Source: an uncultured Shinella sp. (GTDB lineage: Bacteria; Pseudomonadota; Alphaproteobacteria; Rhizobiales; Rhizobiaceae). From it: 33,318 bases of DNA. The DNA is taken from positions 1-33,318 of the forward strand of contig NZ_CAMLFY010000044.1 of NCBI RefSeq assembly GCF_946479415.1, written 5' to 3'. Within the stretch, counting starts at the first letter, position 1, and every line of letters begins with the position of its first letter. Below, piece by piece: positions 1 to 8,173 of the stretch. Position numbers and translations under genes: made by a program. The notes under the pieces are model-generated. The model had not been told where the DNA came from, did not search any database, and saw only the letters and a list, made by a program, of their open reading frames with translations.

Positions 1-57
1 CGGGCGGACTACGTGATTGATCTTGGTCCGGGAGCAGGCCGCCATGGCGGCGGGTGA
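1..57 (+). CDS. UvrA-type ABC ATPase fragment at a chimeric edge
   Basis: Read forward from base 1, the first 17 codons give RADYVIDLGPGAGRHGG. This matches the segment after Walker B in UvrA-family excision-repair ATPases, where a histidine loop is followed by A-D-x-V-I-D-x-G-P-x-A-G and H-G-G. One codon later the frame stops (TGA at 55-57), far too early for UvrA, and the bases from about 52 onward belong to a cysteine desulfurase on the other strand. The two genes meet in the palindrome GCCGCCATGGCGGC at 38-51. I see this as the tail of a different locus joined artificially. The family call rests on 17 residues only. Confidence 0.45.
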   Translation, partial: RADYVIDLGPGAGRHGGG

Positions 58-568
58 TCTCGGCAACGGCTTTCACCGGCTGAACGATACCCGTCTCATT
101 GTTGGCGAGCATGACGGCGACCATCGGCAGGCCCTTGGCCTTGTCATGGGCTTTCAGAAGCCTTTCCAACGCATCGAGATCGACGACACCGGCGCGGGTC
201 ACCGGAATGGTCGTGACGTTCTCGCGGGCAAACCGGCCGCCCTCGCGGATCGCGGGATGCTCGATTTCGGAGGCGTAGAGGTGACCGATGGCAAGTGGCG
301 TGCGGCCCATGCGGTAATGGGGCGTCAGCACGAGGTTTGCCGCCTCAGTGGCGCCGCTGGTGAAGATGACGTGGGCCGGCGCGGCACTGACGAGTGCGGC
401 GACATCCCGGCGCGCGGCCTCGACCAGCATGCGCAGCGCCCGGCCCTCACCGTGGACGGAGGACGGGTTGCCGATCATATCCAGCGCGGACACAACGGCT
501 TCGCGCGCCGCCGGCAACAGGGGTGCCGTGGCGTTCCAGTCCAGATATGTCCGCTCCGTTTTGGTCAT
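38..568 (-). CDS. cysteine desulfurase (class V aminotransferase), N-terminal part
   Basis: This is the first ~177 residues of a NifS/IscS/SufS-like PLP enzyme that takes sulfur from cysteine for Fe-S cluster assembly. From ATG at 568 the protein opens MTKTERTYLDWNATAPLLPA. It carries the family landmarks TSGATEAANL (PLP phosphate contact), EIEHPAI and ANNETGIVQP. Full proteins run near 390 residues, so the PLP lysine and catalytic cysteine lie outside. After residue H175 (HGGLL) the expected V-D-A-x-Q motif is replaced by PDQDQSRSPP, which is the reverse complement of the UvrA-like sequence. The true gene is therefore trustworthy only down to about base 38. In rhizobia a gene of this type heads the suf operon (sufS2-sufBCD), so sufB may follow in the real genome. 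That is inference. Confidence 0.85.
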
Positions 569-681
569 TCTTCATCCGTACCCGCGCAATCAAGTTCAAT
601 GCGGCGTGCATTTTCCTTGAAATTTCCGTCGGGCTTGCCTTATGACACCAAACGCATGGCGCCAACCGGGCGCCGATACAG

Positions 682-698
682 TTTCGAATGGTTCTAAA
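682..698. promoter_or_regulatory. Irr-type ICE-like palindrome
   Basis: TTTCGAATGGTTCTAAA is one mismatch from the iron-control element pattern TTTAGAA-N3-TTCTAAA bound by the Fur-family regulator Irr in rhizobia (consensus recalled, not searched). It lies 114 bases upstream of the cysteine desulfurase start and 84 upstream of the divergent hydrolase. A further palindrome TTCTAGAA follows at 704-711. Suf operon control by Irr and RirA has been described in Agrobacterium, which fits this location. Confidence 0.5.
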
Positions 699-715
699 CT
701 AGGTTCTAGAAAAGC

Positions 716-730
716 TGACTGCTTTCGTCA
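716..730. promoter_or_regulatory. RirA-type IRO box (TGA-N9-TCA)
   Basis: TGACTGCTTTCGTCA fits the iron-responsive operator pattern TGA-N9-TCA recognised by the Fe-S regulator RirA in Rhizobiaceae. The pattern is short and can occur by chance. Its position 18 bases from an Irr-like palindrome and upstream of a Fe-S biogenesis gene raises its credibility. A second box of the same form occurs at 16557-16571. Confidence 0.5.
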
Positions 731-782
731 AGACTTCAGTTGACAAGAATCCGTTTTCGGACCCGAGCTTGCCGGAGTAAGA

Positions 783-1460
783 ATGCCCGAAATCATCTTC
801 AACGGACCCGCCGGTCGCCTTGAAGGCCGTTACCAGCCGTCCAAGCAGAAGAACGCCCCGATCGCCATCGTGCTGCACCCGCATCCGCAGTTCGGCGGCA
901 CGATGAACAACCAGATCGTCTACCAGCTCTTCTACATGTTCCAGAAGCGCGGTTTTACGACGCTGCGCTTCAATTTCCGCAGCATCGGCCGCAGCCAGGG
1001 CGAATTCGATCACGGCGCGGGCGAACTGTCGGATGCGGCCTCCGCACTCGACTGGGTGCAGAGCCTGCACCCCGATTCGAAGAGCTGCTGGGTCGCCGGC
1101 TATTCCTTCGGCGCCTGGATCGGCATGCAGCTTCTGATGCGCCGCCCGGAGATCGAAGGCTTCATGTCGATTGCGCCGCAGCCGAACATCTACGACTTCT
1201 CGTTCCTCGCGCCCTGCCCGTCCTCCGGCCTCATCATCAACGGTGATTCCGACAAGGTGGCCCCGGAGAAGGACGTCAACGGCCTCGTGGAAAAGCTGAA
1301 GACGCAGAAGGGTATCCTGATCACGCACAAGACCGTGCCGGGCGCCAACCATTTCTTCAGCGGCCAGACCGAAACACTGATGGCGGAATGCGAGGACTAC
1401 CTCGATCGCCGTCTCGCCGGCGAACTGACGCCGGAACCGGCCGCCAAGCGCATCCGCTGA
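783..1460 (+). CDS. alpha/beta hydrolase (dienelactone-hydrolase-like, COG2945 type)
   Basis: This 225-residue cytoplasmic alpha/beta hydrolase lacks a signal peptide. The oxyanion segment LHPHPQFGGTMNN lies near residues 31-43. The nucleophile elbow is GYSFGAW with Ser108, the acid is probably Asp155 or Asp157 (NGDSDKVA), and the histidine is His190 (GANHFF). The ATG at 783 follows GCCGGAGTAAGA, a usable ribosome site. It is divergent from the cysteine desulfurase and shares its 214-base control region, so iron may affect it too. The substrate is unknown. Proteins of this group are widespread in proteobacteria and often labelled simply as hydrolases. A clear terminator follows. Confidence 0.88.
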   Translation: MPEIIFNGPAGRLEGRYQPSKQKNAPIAIVLHPHPQFGGTMNNQIVYQLFYMFQKRGFTTLRFNFRSIGRSQGEFDHGAGELSDAASALDWVQSLHPDSKSCWVAGYSFGAWIGMQLLMRRPEIEGFMSIAPQPNIYDFSFLAPCPSSGLIINGDSDKVAPEKDVNGLVEKLKTQKGILITHKTVPGANHFFSGQTETLMAECEDYLDRRLAGELTPEPAAKRIR

Positions 1461-1483
1461 TCGGCCGACCAACGAAATACAGA

Positions 1484-1515
1484 AGCCCGATGGTTCCGCC
1501 CTCGGGCTTTTTCTT
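1484..1515 (+). terminator. rho-independent terminator after the hydrolase
   Basis: AGCCCGA (1484-1490) pairs with TCGGGCT (1502-1508) across an 11-base loop and is followed by a run of T with one C. It lies 24 bases past the hydrolase stop. Confidence 0.8.
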
Positions 1516-1593
1516 TGGGGGCAGTGGGCGCATTCATGACTGCAAACTCCATGGCCGGCGGCTCGCCCCCATCACTCAACGGCCACCAATGCG

Positions 1594-2745
1594 TCAACCC
1601 GCAGCGGCGGGTTTGCGCAGGAGGCCGCCCGTAACGGGCGTTTTTACGCCCGTCGTGCCGGGAAATGTCAGCGGCAGGCCGCGCAGCGAGCGCACGGCGA
1701 GATAGGCCCAGGCCTCCGCCTCCATGCTGTCGCCGTTGAGATCGACGGCCTCGGCCGCCACGACCTCCGCCCCCTCTGCCTCGGCGAGCGCCGCAAGATC
1801 GCCCATGATGACCCGATTGAGCCGCCCGCCGCCACAGACGACATAGAGTTTCGGCCTCTCCGGCAGATGGCGGGCCGAGCGCAGGATCGCGGCGGCCGTG
1901 ATATGCGCCAGCGTGCGCGCACCGTCCTCCAGGCTCGCATCGCGGCCTTCCGGCGGGCGAAAATCGTTGCGGTCGAGCGAGCGGCGCACCGGATCGGTGA
2001 AGAAGGCGTGACCCAGATAGCGCGCCGCAAGATCGGCATCGACCTGCCCTTCCGAAGCGATCATGCCGCCCTGATCATAGGGAATGCCGGCATGGGCCTC
2101 GACCCATTGGTCGATCAGCGTATTGCCCGGCCCGCTGTCGAAGGCGACGATTCGGTTGCCGCCGCTGCCGATGCCGTCGCTTCCGATGAAGGTGAGGTTG
2201 GAAATGCCGCCGATATTGACGAAGACTATGGCTTTGCCGTTGGCTTGGGACAGACCGGCGGCAAGAGCGGCGTGATAGGCGGGAATGAGCGGTGCGCCCT
2301 GCCCGCCATGCGCCATGTCGTTGGCACGCATATCATAGACGACGTCGATGCCGGTCTCTTCGGCCAGCAGGCCGCCATCGCCCAGTTGCACCGTCAGGGC
2401 GTCGTTCGGCCGGTGCAGCACGGTCTGACCGTGAAAACCGATGACGTCGATGTCGGCCGCCTTCAGACCGTTTTCGGCCACGAGGGCACGCACGGCTTCG
2501 GCGTGACGCAGGGTCAATTCCCGCTCGATTTCAGCGAGATCGCCGGGCCGCTCCGCCCGGTCCTTGATCGCTTTGGCGGTTTCCAGCGCACTTTGCAGCC
2601 GGCGGCGGAAGGCCGCGTCATAGGAACGCCCGAGCGACGGACCGCGCTCCACGATGCTTTCGCCATCCGTGCGCAGCAGCGCGACATCGATACCATCGAG
2701 GCTCGTGCCGCTCATCAGACCGATCGCCGTTCGCATTCCCGTCAT
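1594..2745 (-). CDS. anmK: anhydro-N-acetylmuramic acid kinase
   Basis: AnmK phosphorylates and opens 1,6-anhydroMurNAc to MurNAc-6-phosphate in cytoplasmic cell-wall recycling. The N-terminal phosphate loop [17 protein letters not shown] is diagnostic. It is followed by [39 protein letters not shown] and the C-terminal VCGGGRLN and [14 protein letters not shown], all in the family order. I place the start at ATG 2745, nine bases after GGAG. ATG codons at 2751 and 2736 are alternatives, giving 380-385 residues against ~370 in E. coli. The reading frame stays open further upstream but overlaps the divergent tyrS. The gene faces the hydrolase terminator and is separated from tyrS by about 90 bases. 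Confidence 0.95.
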   Translation of the reverse strand: MTGMRTAIGLMSGTSLDGIDVALLRTDGESIVERGPSLGRSYDAAFRRRLQSALETAKAIKDRAERPGDLAEIERELTLRHAEAVRALVAENGLKAADIDVIGFHGQTVLHRPNDALTVQLGDGGLLAEETGIDVVYDMRANDMAHGGQGAPLIPAYHAALAAGLSQANGKAIVFVNIGGISNLTFIGSDGIGSGGNRIVAFDSGPGNTLIDQWVEAHAGIPYDQGGMIASEGQVDADLAARYLGHAFFTDPVRRSLDRNDFRPPEGRDASLEDGARTLAHITAAAILRSARHLPERPKLYVVCGGGRLNRVIMGDLAALAEAEGAEVVAAEAVDLNGDSMEAEAWAYLAVRSLRGLPLTFPGTTGVKTPVTGGLLRKPAAAG

Positions 2746-2773
2746 GCCCATTCGCTCCAGACTCACTTTTGAA

Positions 2774-2805
2774 GTGATAATGCCCATTAAAGGTGATAAA
2801 TGCCC
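2774..2805. repeat. two near-identical 12-13 bp direct repeats between anmK and tyrS
   Basis: GTGATAATGCCC (2774-2785) and GTGATAAATGCCC (2793-2805) differ by one inserted A and start 19 bases apart, about two helical turns. They sit in the short region between the divergent anmK and tyrS and could be a binding site, but no regulator is recognised. Confidence 0.4.
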
Positions 2806-2836
2806 GCCCGAAACAATCCCACCAGAGAGACAGGCC

Positions 2837-4090
2837 ATGTCCGAATTCAAATCCGATTTCCTTCGCACGCTGAAAGAGCGCGGCTTCATCCATCAGATCT
2901 CCGATGAAACCGGCCTCGACGACCTCCTGGCCAAGGAAACCGTGTCGGCCTTTATCGGCTTCGACCCGACGGCACCCAGTCTCCATGCCGGCGGGCTCAT
3001 CCAGATCATGCTGCTGCACTGGTTCCAGCAGACCGGCCACCGCCCGGTCTCGCTGATGGGCGGCGGCACGGGCATGGTCGGCGACCCCTCGTTCAAGGAC
3101 GAGGCGCGCCAGCTGATGACGCCGCAGACGATCAGCGACAACATCGCCAGCATCAAGACGGTCTTCGCCAACTACCTGACCTATGGCGACGGTCCGAAGG
3201 ACGCGCTGATGATCAACAACGCCGACTGGCTGCTCGGCATCAACTACCTGGAATTCCTGCGCGATGTCGGCCGCCATTTCTCGGTCAACCGCATGCTGTC
3301 CTTCGACAGCGTGAAAACGCGCCTCGACCGCGAGCAATCGCTGTCCTTCCTCGAATTCAACTATATGATCCTGCAGGCCTACGACTTCGTAGAGCTGAAC
3401 AAGCGCTACGACGTGCGCCTGCAGATGGGCGGCTCCGACCAGTGGGGCAACATCATCAACGGCATCGACCTCGGCCACCGCATGGGCACGCCGCAGCTCT
3501 ACGCGCTGACCTCGCCGCTCCTGACGACCGCCTCGGGCGCCAAGATGGGCAAGTCGGTCAACGGTGCCGTCTGGCTCAATCCGGACATGCTGTCGGCCTA
3601 TGACTTCTGGCAGTACTGGCGCAACACGGAAGACGCCGACGTCTCGCGCTTCCTGAAGCTCTACACGACGCTGCCGATGGACGAGATCGCCCGCCTCTCC
3701 GCGCTTGGCGGTGCTGAGATTAACGAGGTGAAGAAGATCCTTGCGACGGAAGTAACAGCCGTGCTGCACGGCCGCGCCGCCGCCGAGCAGGCCGCCGAGA
3801 CCGCGCGCAAAACCTTCGAGGAGGGCGCGATCGCCGAAAACCTGCCGTCGGTCGATGTCGCCACGAGCGAGCTCGAGGCCGGGATCGGTCTGCTGTCGCT
3901 GGTCGTCAAGGCCGGTCTCGCCGCCTCGAACGGCGAAGCCCGCCGCCACGTTCAAGGTGGTGCGGTGCGCATCAACGATGCCGCGATCTCCGATGAGCGC
4001 CGGGTGATCGGCACGGCGGACGTTTCGGCCGATGGCGTCATCAAGCTGTCGCTCGGCAAGAAGAAGCACATTCTCGTGCGCCCGGCCTGA
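2837..4090 (+). CDS. tyrS: tyrosine-tRNA ligase
   Basis: TyrS charges tRNA-Tyr with tyrosine. The 417-residue length is normal for the bacterial TyrRS family. The class I HIGH-like signature is PSLHAGG at residues 47-53, the tyrosine pocket contains GFDPTAPS and GGSDQWGNI, and the KMSKS loop is KMGKS at 236-240. The C-terminal S4 RNA-binding domain (about 350-417) carries [28 protein letters not shown] sequence and ends in KKHILVRPA. The start is ATG 2837, seven bases after GAGAGA. The upstream in-frame extension is rejected because it overlaps the anmK start region and lacks homology. It is a single-gene unit closed by a strong terminator. Confidence 0.97.
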   Translation: MSEFKSDFLRTLKERGFIHQISDETGLDDLLAKETVSAFIGFDPTAPSLHAGGLIQIMLLHWFQQTGHRPVSLMGGGTGMVGDPSFKDEARQLMTPQTISDNIASIKTVFANYLTYGDGPKDALMINNADWLLGINYLEFLRDVGRHFSVNRMLSFDSVKTRLDREQSLSFLEFNYMILQAYDFVELNKRYDVRLQMGGSDQWGNIINGIDLGHRMGTPQLYALTSPLLTTASGAKMGKSVNGAVWLNPDMLSAYDFWQYWRNTEDADVSRFLKLYTTLPMDEIARLSALGGAEINEVKKILATEVTAVLHGRAAAEQAAETARKTFEEGAIAENLPSVDVATSELEAGIGLLSLVVKAGLAASNGEARRHVQGGAVRINDAAISDERRVIGTADVSADGVIKLSLGKKKHILVRPA

Positions 4091-4113
4091 GGCGCACGGA
4101 AAGACGTTCGATC

Positions 4114-4140
4114 AAGGCCGCCTCCAGGGCGGCCTTTTTC
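4114..4140 (+). terminator. rho-independent terminator after tyrS
   Basis: A nine-base perfect stem AAGGCCGCC / GGCGGCCTT (4114-4122 with 4128-4136) with a five-base loop runs into TTTTT. Its end overlaps the stop codon of the convergent AsmA-like gene at 4139. Confidence 0.9.
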
Positions 4141-7100
4141 ATTGGAACTCGAAGATGTTGCGGAAGACGCCCGGCGCGATGATCGACAGCGGGTTGATGT
4201 TGAGGCGCGGCTTGTCGAACGGTCCCGACAGCTTGAAGGTGATGCCGATCAGGCCACGGTCGTTGCCATTGCCGAGAATGATGCCGATGAGCGGCAATTC
4301 GGCAAAGAGCCGGTTGAGGCCATAGGCCGGCATGAAGGTGCCGGTCATCTCCGTCTGGCCATTGGCATCGCGCACCACACCCTGGAACGTCGCGCCCACG
4401 CTTTCGCCGCGCACCACGCCGTTCTCCAGCGCCAGCGTACCGCCGCCGACACGCACCTGGGCAAAGCCGCGCGAAAATTTGACCGCGCTCACGTCGATTT
4501 CCTTGCGCACCGCATCGTTGAGGCTGCGTCCGTCCCCGCCGGTCGGCGTGGAGACGAGAGACCGCAGCCGCTCTTCGCCGACAAGCGCGAAGTTACGGAT
4601 ATCGACCGAACCGCGCCAGCCGCTATTCGTGGTCTCGCGCAGGCGAACGTTGAGAAGGCCGCCGCGCATGTGGCTGTAGATATCGGCAAAACGGGCGACG
4701 GCGCCGGCATCGCCGCTGGTCAGCTGGATGGCGTCCGAACCGCCGCTTTGTACCATTTGCCCTACGACCGGAGCGCCGTTTTCGGTGACAGCCGAAAGAT
4801 CGATTGCGGCAATGCGGCTTCCTGTCGTCGAATAGCTGAGGCTGACATTGTTGAGGCTTTCGCCATTGAAACCGACAGCCCGCCCCAGCTTGGCCTTGAA
4901 GCTCATTCCGAGTTTGCTCTTGCGCTCACCGCCACCGCTGTCCGCGCGCTTGAGCCACGCCAGCACCGCCCGGACATCGGCCGACTCGCCGTTCACGGCA
5001 ACCGTGAGGCCCGACTTGTTGCGATCGACTGCCAACCGAAACCGGTCGTCGGCGGACAGTTGCAAGGTGGAGAAGCTGGCGGAATCCAACGCGACGCCAT
5101 GGAAGACGAGATCGCCTGCGACGTTGAAACCATCACCCGTAAAGCGGAAATCGGAGACACGCGTCGTCCCATCCTTGGTGTCGGCCGTCAGCGTCACCTT
5201 CCCGCCGATACCCGCCCCCTTTGTCCACCCGAGCCAGGGTGCGGAAACGGCGGCAGCGCCCAGATCCGCCTCCACGGTGCGCGGACCGTCGCCCTCCTGC
5301 TCCATCCGGATGGAGACCTCCCCCTCGACGATATCATCGAGGCCGGGAAGCAATTTGCGCCGGTCCTTGTTGTCGAGCGTGCCTGACAGCACGGTCTGGC
5401 GTGTGACGCCGGCCGCCTTGTTGACGGGCTCGACCAGTTCGAGATCAAGCGTCACGCCGTCGATATCGGCCTTTGCTTTCAGATCGGCCCGCTCAGGATC
5501 GATCGCGAGCGTGCCATGCAGCGCCGTCACCTCGCGCCCGGCGATCGGCTTGTGCACATCGACGTCATCGAGATCGAGTGTCGCCGTCCACTGCGGCGGG
5601 GGCGGGTTGTGAGAAGAGATGACGCCGAAATGCGCCTTGACCTTCGCCTTGACGAGGCCGCTGAAATCATCGGGTGCGAAGCCCGTTGCAGGCAGTGCGC
5701 GGATCGGCCGATAGGTGACCAGTTCGGCAATCGCATCGGCATTGCCGGCAACATCGATGTCCATGTCGGCCATCAACGGCTTGGTGTAGTTGTCGGGCAG
5801 CACGAAGGTGCCACCGGCCAGCGCCACGGACCGGCCGGAGGGGAAATAGGCCGTGCCTCCGGTAATGCCGATCTCGGTGCGCGGACCACGCAGGCGGAAC
5901 GTGCCCGACGTATCGCGCAGCGGCGGAATATCACCGGCGATATTCATGCGCGCGCCCTTGATGTCGAAGTCGATCTTCAACTCATCAGCCGTGAGATGCA
6001 TCGGCACACCGGGCTCGCGCTTGCGGCCGGCAGCGAGGTAGAACTCGATGCGGCCATTGGTGACTGTGCCGCCGAAAATGTTCTTCGCCACCCAGCTGCG
6101 CGCCGTCTTGGCCATCCAGAACGGCCAGAACTGCTTGATGGCGACCGATTGCAGCTCGCTGGCGATCATCACGAAGCTGACCTCCGGCTCCTTTTCGCCG
6201 AATTGCAAGGCGAGCGAGCCGGCAATGCTGCCCTTGTCGCTCGCCACCGCCATTTCCTCGAACCGCAAGCTCTTTGCCTTGGCGAGATAATAGCCGTTCA
6301 CCTTGGCATCGAAGCGGATCGGCGCCTCGCCGGTATCAACGGGCCGGGTGATCGCGTTGCTGAAAACGAGATCGATGGCGAACCCCTTCTCCGTCCGGTC
6401 GGAGACGCGATCGAGATCGATCAGGCCGCCGGTGAACGGAAACAGCGACTGACCGACGCTGGCATCGGTCGAGGCAAGTTCGATGGACCCCTTTTCGAAA
6501 TTGTACCGGACCTTTACGGAGGATGGGCGCAGTTCGGCTGCAATGCCGTCGCCATAGACGGAGCCCGCGGAAAGCTTCACGTCGAGACCCAGAGCAGGCT
6601 TTGCCCCCTCCACCTCGCGCACCGCGCTGACGGAGACATCCGCCGCCGTATCGACGCCGGCATGGATCTCGCCCTGCGGATCATGGCTCAGCATGAAATC
6701 GCCGAGATCGACATTGCGGATCGCGCCATCGATGGCCCGGATGGATCCGGCGGCGCCCGATGTCGTCAGGTCGATCTCGCCCTGCTCGCCATTGACGGTG
6801 AAGTGCCCGTCGATCGACATGCTCTGGCCACCCTCGCGGGTGAACTGGAGGCTGGCGACATCGAGCGTGACCGGCTTGCCGTCCGGCCCGCGAAAGGTCG
6901 CGCCGAGATCGGAAATGCGGACGGTCTGCATGCCGTTGGCCTCGATCAGGCGGCTGATGCCGTCGAGGCGCTCGAAGGTGGTTTCGAGGTAATTCGGCAC
7001 GTCGGAAATGCGCAAGGCGGCAAGGTCGAGCGGCGCGCTCTTCGGCAGGAGCGCGGCATTGAACATGGCGCCATCGACATCGAGCCTCGATACGGCGATG

Positions 7101-7534
7101 CGGCCTGAAAGCAGCGCCGTCGGATCGAGCACGATGCCGACCGAGGCCGTCGTTGCCAGTTCCTGGCCGGATTCGACGTCGATGATGCGCGCATCCTCGG
7201 CTTTCAGCGCCAGACTTCCAAAGCCCGAAAGGCGCACGACGGTGTGATCGACGGAGGCGCGATAGCGCGGCCCGAGCGCCTTGTTCAGCGCGGCAACGGC
7301 ACGGGCATTCAGCGTGCTGTCGAAGGTCCCCATCTCCACCAGGCCGACGAGTATGGCGCCGATGAGCAGGAAAAGCGTGATCGTGACCGCGACCAGACGC
7401 ATGCAGATGTTGGTACGGCTCGCGTCCACCGCATGCAGCACGATAGGCTCATGCGCCTGCGCAGACGGCAGGTCATGCAGCGGAACGATGTCCTTTCTCC
7501 GGAACACGACTTTCTCGCCGCGGACTTCGTCCAT
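4139..7534 (-). CDS. AsmA/YhdP-like envelope protein (DUF3971-type, AsmA C-terminal)
   Basis: This protein of 1131 residues has a cytoplasmic head (1-42), one membrane helix (about 43-68, LVAVTITLFLLIGAILVGLV) and a very long beta-rich periplasmic region. The region ends in the AsmA-type tail GIILGNGNDRGLIGITFKLSGP followed by PRLNINPLSIIAPGVFRNIFEFQ-type sequence. YhdP, TamB and AsmA relatives form hydrophobic grooves thought to move phospholipid between inner and outer membranes; YhdP of E. coli is about 1266 residues. The start at ATG 7534 has only a weak ribosome site; ATG 7402 just before the helix is an alternative. It is transcribed alone, divergent from the thiol peroxidase gene. Confidence 0.85.
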   Translation of the reverse strand: MDEVRGEKVVFRRKDIVPLHDLPSAQAHEPIVLHAVDASRTNICMRLVAVTITLFLLIGAILVGLVEMGTFDSTLNARAVAALNKALGPRYRASVDHTVVRLSGFGSLALKAEDARIIDVESGQELATTASVGIVLDPTALLSGRIAVSRLDVDGAMFNAALLPKSAPLDLAALRISDVPNYLETTFERLDGISRLIEANGMQTVRISDLGATFRGPDGKPVTLDVASLQFTREGGQSMSIDGHFTVNGEQGEIDLTTSGAAGSIRAIDGAIRNVDLGDFMLSHDPQGEIHAGVDTAADVSVSAVREVEGAKPALGLDVKLSAGSVYGDGIAAELRPSSVKVRYNFEKGSIELASTDASVGQSLFPFTGGLIDLDRVSDRTEKGFAIDLVFSNAITRPVDTGEAPIRFDAKVNGYYLAKAKSLRFEEMAVASDKGSIAGSLALQFGEKEPEVSFVMIASELQSVAIKQFWPFWMAKTARSWVAKNIFGGTVTNGRIEFYLAAGRKREPGVPMHLTADELKIDFDIKGARMNIAGDIPPLRDTSGTFRLRGPRTEIGITGGTAYFPSGRSVALAGGTFVLPDNYTKPLMADMDIDVAGNADAIAELVTYRPIRALPATGFAPDDFSGLVKAKVKAHFGVISSHNPPPPQWTATLDLDDVDVHKPIAGREVTALHGTLAIDPERADLKAKADIDGVTLDLELVEPVNKAAGVTRQTVLSGTLDNKDRRKLLPGLDDIVEGEVSIRMEQEGDGPRTVEADLGAAAVSAPWLGWTKGAGIGGKVTLTADTKDGTTRVSDFRFTGDGFNVAGDLVFHGVALDSASFSTLQLSADDRFRLAVDRNKSGLTVAVNGESADVRAVLAWLKRADSGGGERKSKLGMSFKAKLGRAVGFNGESLNNVSLSYSTTGSRIAAIDLSAVTENGAPVVGQMVQSGGSDAIQLTSGDAGAVARFADIYSHMRGGLLNVRLRETTNSGWRGSVDIRNFALVGEERLRSLVSTPTGGDGRSLNDAVRKEIDVSAVKFSRGFAQVRVGGGTLALENGVVRGESVGATFQGVVRDANGQTEMTGTFMPAYGLNRLFAELPLIGIILGNGNDRGLIGITFKLSGPFDKPRLNINPLSIIAPGVFRNIFEFQ

Positions 7535-7605
7535 CTCGCGCTGGTTTCCTTTCCCTGTATTGCAACGTTATCCCACGGAATCGCTGCGCATCGTCCTGTC
7601 GTCGC

Positions 7606-7633
7606 TGGACGATTCTGTCAGCCACTATATATG
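7606..7633 (+). promoter_or_regulatory. possible promoter of the thiol peroxidase gene
   Basis: TGGACG (7606-7611), a 16-base spacer and TATATG (7628-7633) resemble a housekeeping promoter about 50 bases upstream of the start codon. This is a pattern match only. Confidence 0.35.
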
Positions 7634-7638
7634 CGGGA

Positions 7639-7667
7639 GGCCGGCTGCTTGACTCAAAAAGCCGGCC
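7639..7667 (+). promoter_or_regulatory. leader hairpin just before the bcp ribosome site
   Basis: GGCCGGCT (7639-7646) pairs perfectly with AGCCGGCC (7660-7667) over a 13-base loop. It ends four bases before the GAAAGGA ribosome site of the thiol peroxidase gene. It lacks a T run, so a role in mRNA stability or translation is more likely than termination. Confidence 0.5.
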
Positions 7668-7683
7668 AAAGAAAGGAAATCCC

Positions 7684-8151
7684 ATGGCAGAACTCGTACC
7701 GGGCGTCGAAGCGCCGGATTTCACTCTTCCGCGCGATGGCGGAGGCACGCTTTCGCTCTCGGATTTCAGGGGAAAGCCCGTCGTTCTCTTCTTCTATCCG
7801 AAGGACGATACCGAGGGCTGCACCCAGGAGGCCAAGGATTTCACGGCAGCCAAGCCGGATTTCGATGCCGCCAGCGTCGCGCTTATCGGCCTTTCGCCTG
7901 ACCCGGTGAAGAAGCACGACAAATTCGTCAAGAAATTCGACCTCGGCGTGCCGCTCGCCTCGAATGAAAGTCTTGAGACGCTGGAAGCCTATGGCGTGTG
8001 GAAGGAAAAGAGCATGTACGGCCGCACCTATATGGGTGTCGAGCGCACGACCATTCTCATCGATGCTGCCGGCAAGATCGCCGAGATATGGTCGAAGGTA
8101 AAGGTCAAGGGCCATGTCGAAGCCGTTCTGGAAGCGGCGAAAAAGCTTTAG
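7684..8151 (+). CDS. bcp: thioredoxin-dependent thiol peroxidase (Bcp/PrxQ family)
   Basis: This 155-residue cytoplasmic peroxiredoxin reduces hydrogen peroxide and alkyl hydroperoxides. The thioredoxin fold opens PGVEAPDFTLP, and the peroxidatic site is YPKDDTEGCTQEA with Cys46. The resolving cysteine found five residues later in E. coli Bcp (Cys50 there) is lysine here (EAKDF), and the protein has no other cysteine. It would therefore have to work as a one-cysteine enzyme with an outside thiol. The ATG at 7684 is preceded by GAAAGGA. A DUF455 ferritin-like gene follows 22 bases later in the same direction, probably co-transcribed. Confidence 0.95.
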   Translation: MAELVPGVEAPDFTLPRDGGGTLSLSDFRGKPVVLFFYPKDDTEGCTQEAKDFTAAKPDFDAASVALIGLSPDPVKKHDKFVKKFDLGVPLASNESLETLEAYGVWKEKSMYGRTYMGVERTTILIDAAGKIAEIWSKVKVKGHVEAVLEAAKKL

Positions 8152-8173
8152 ATTTGCCTGACAAGGTTTTGAT

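Noticed and set aside
699..1472. Long minus-strand open frame opposite the hydrolase
   Set aside because: It mirrors the hydrolase gene in another frame, has no family motif and is a GC-rich shadow.
1634..1653. Hairpin ACGGGCGT-TTTT-ACGCCCGT near the 3' end of anmK
   Set aside because: It lies inside coding sequence (the conserved C-terminal region) and has no T run in the gene's direction, so it is not called a terminator.
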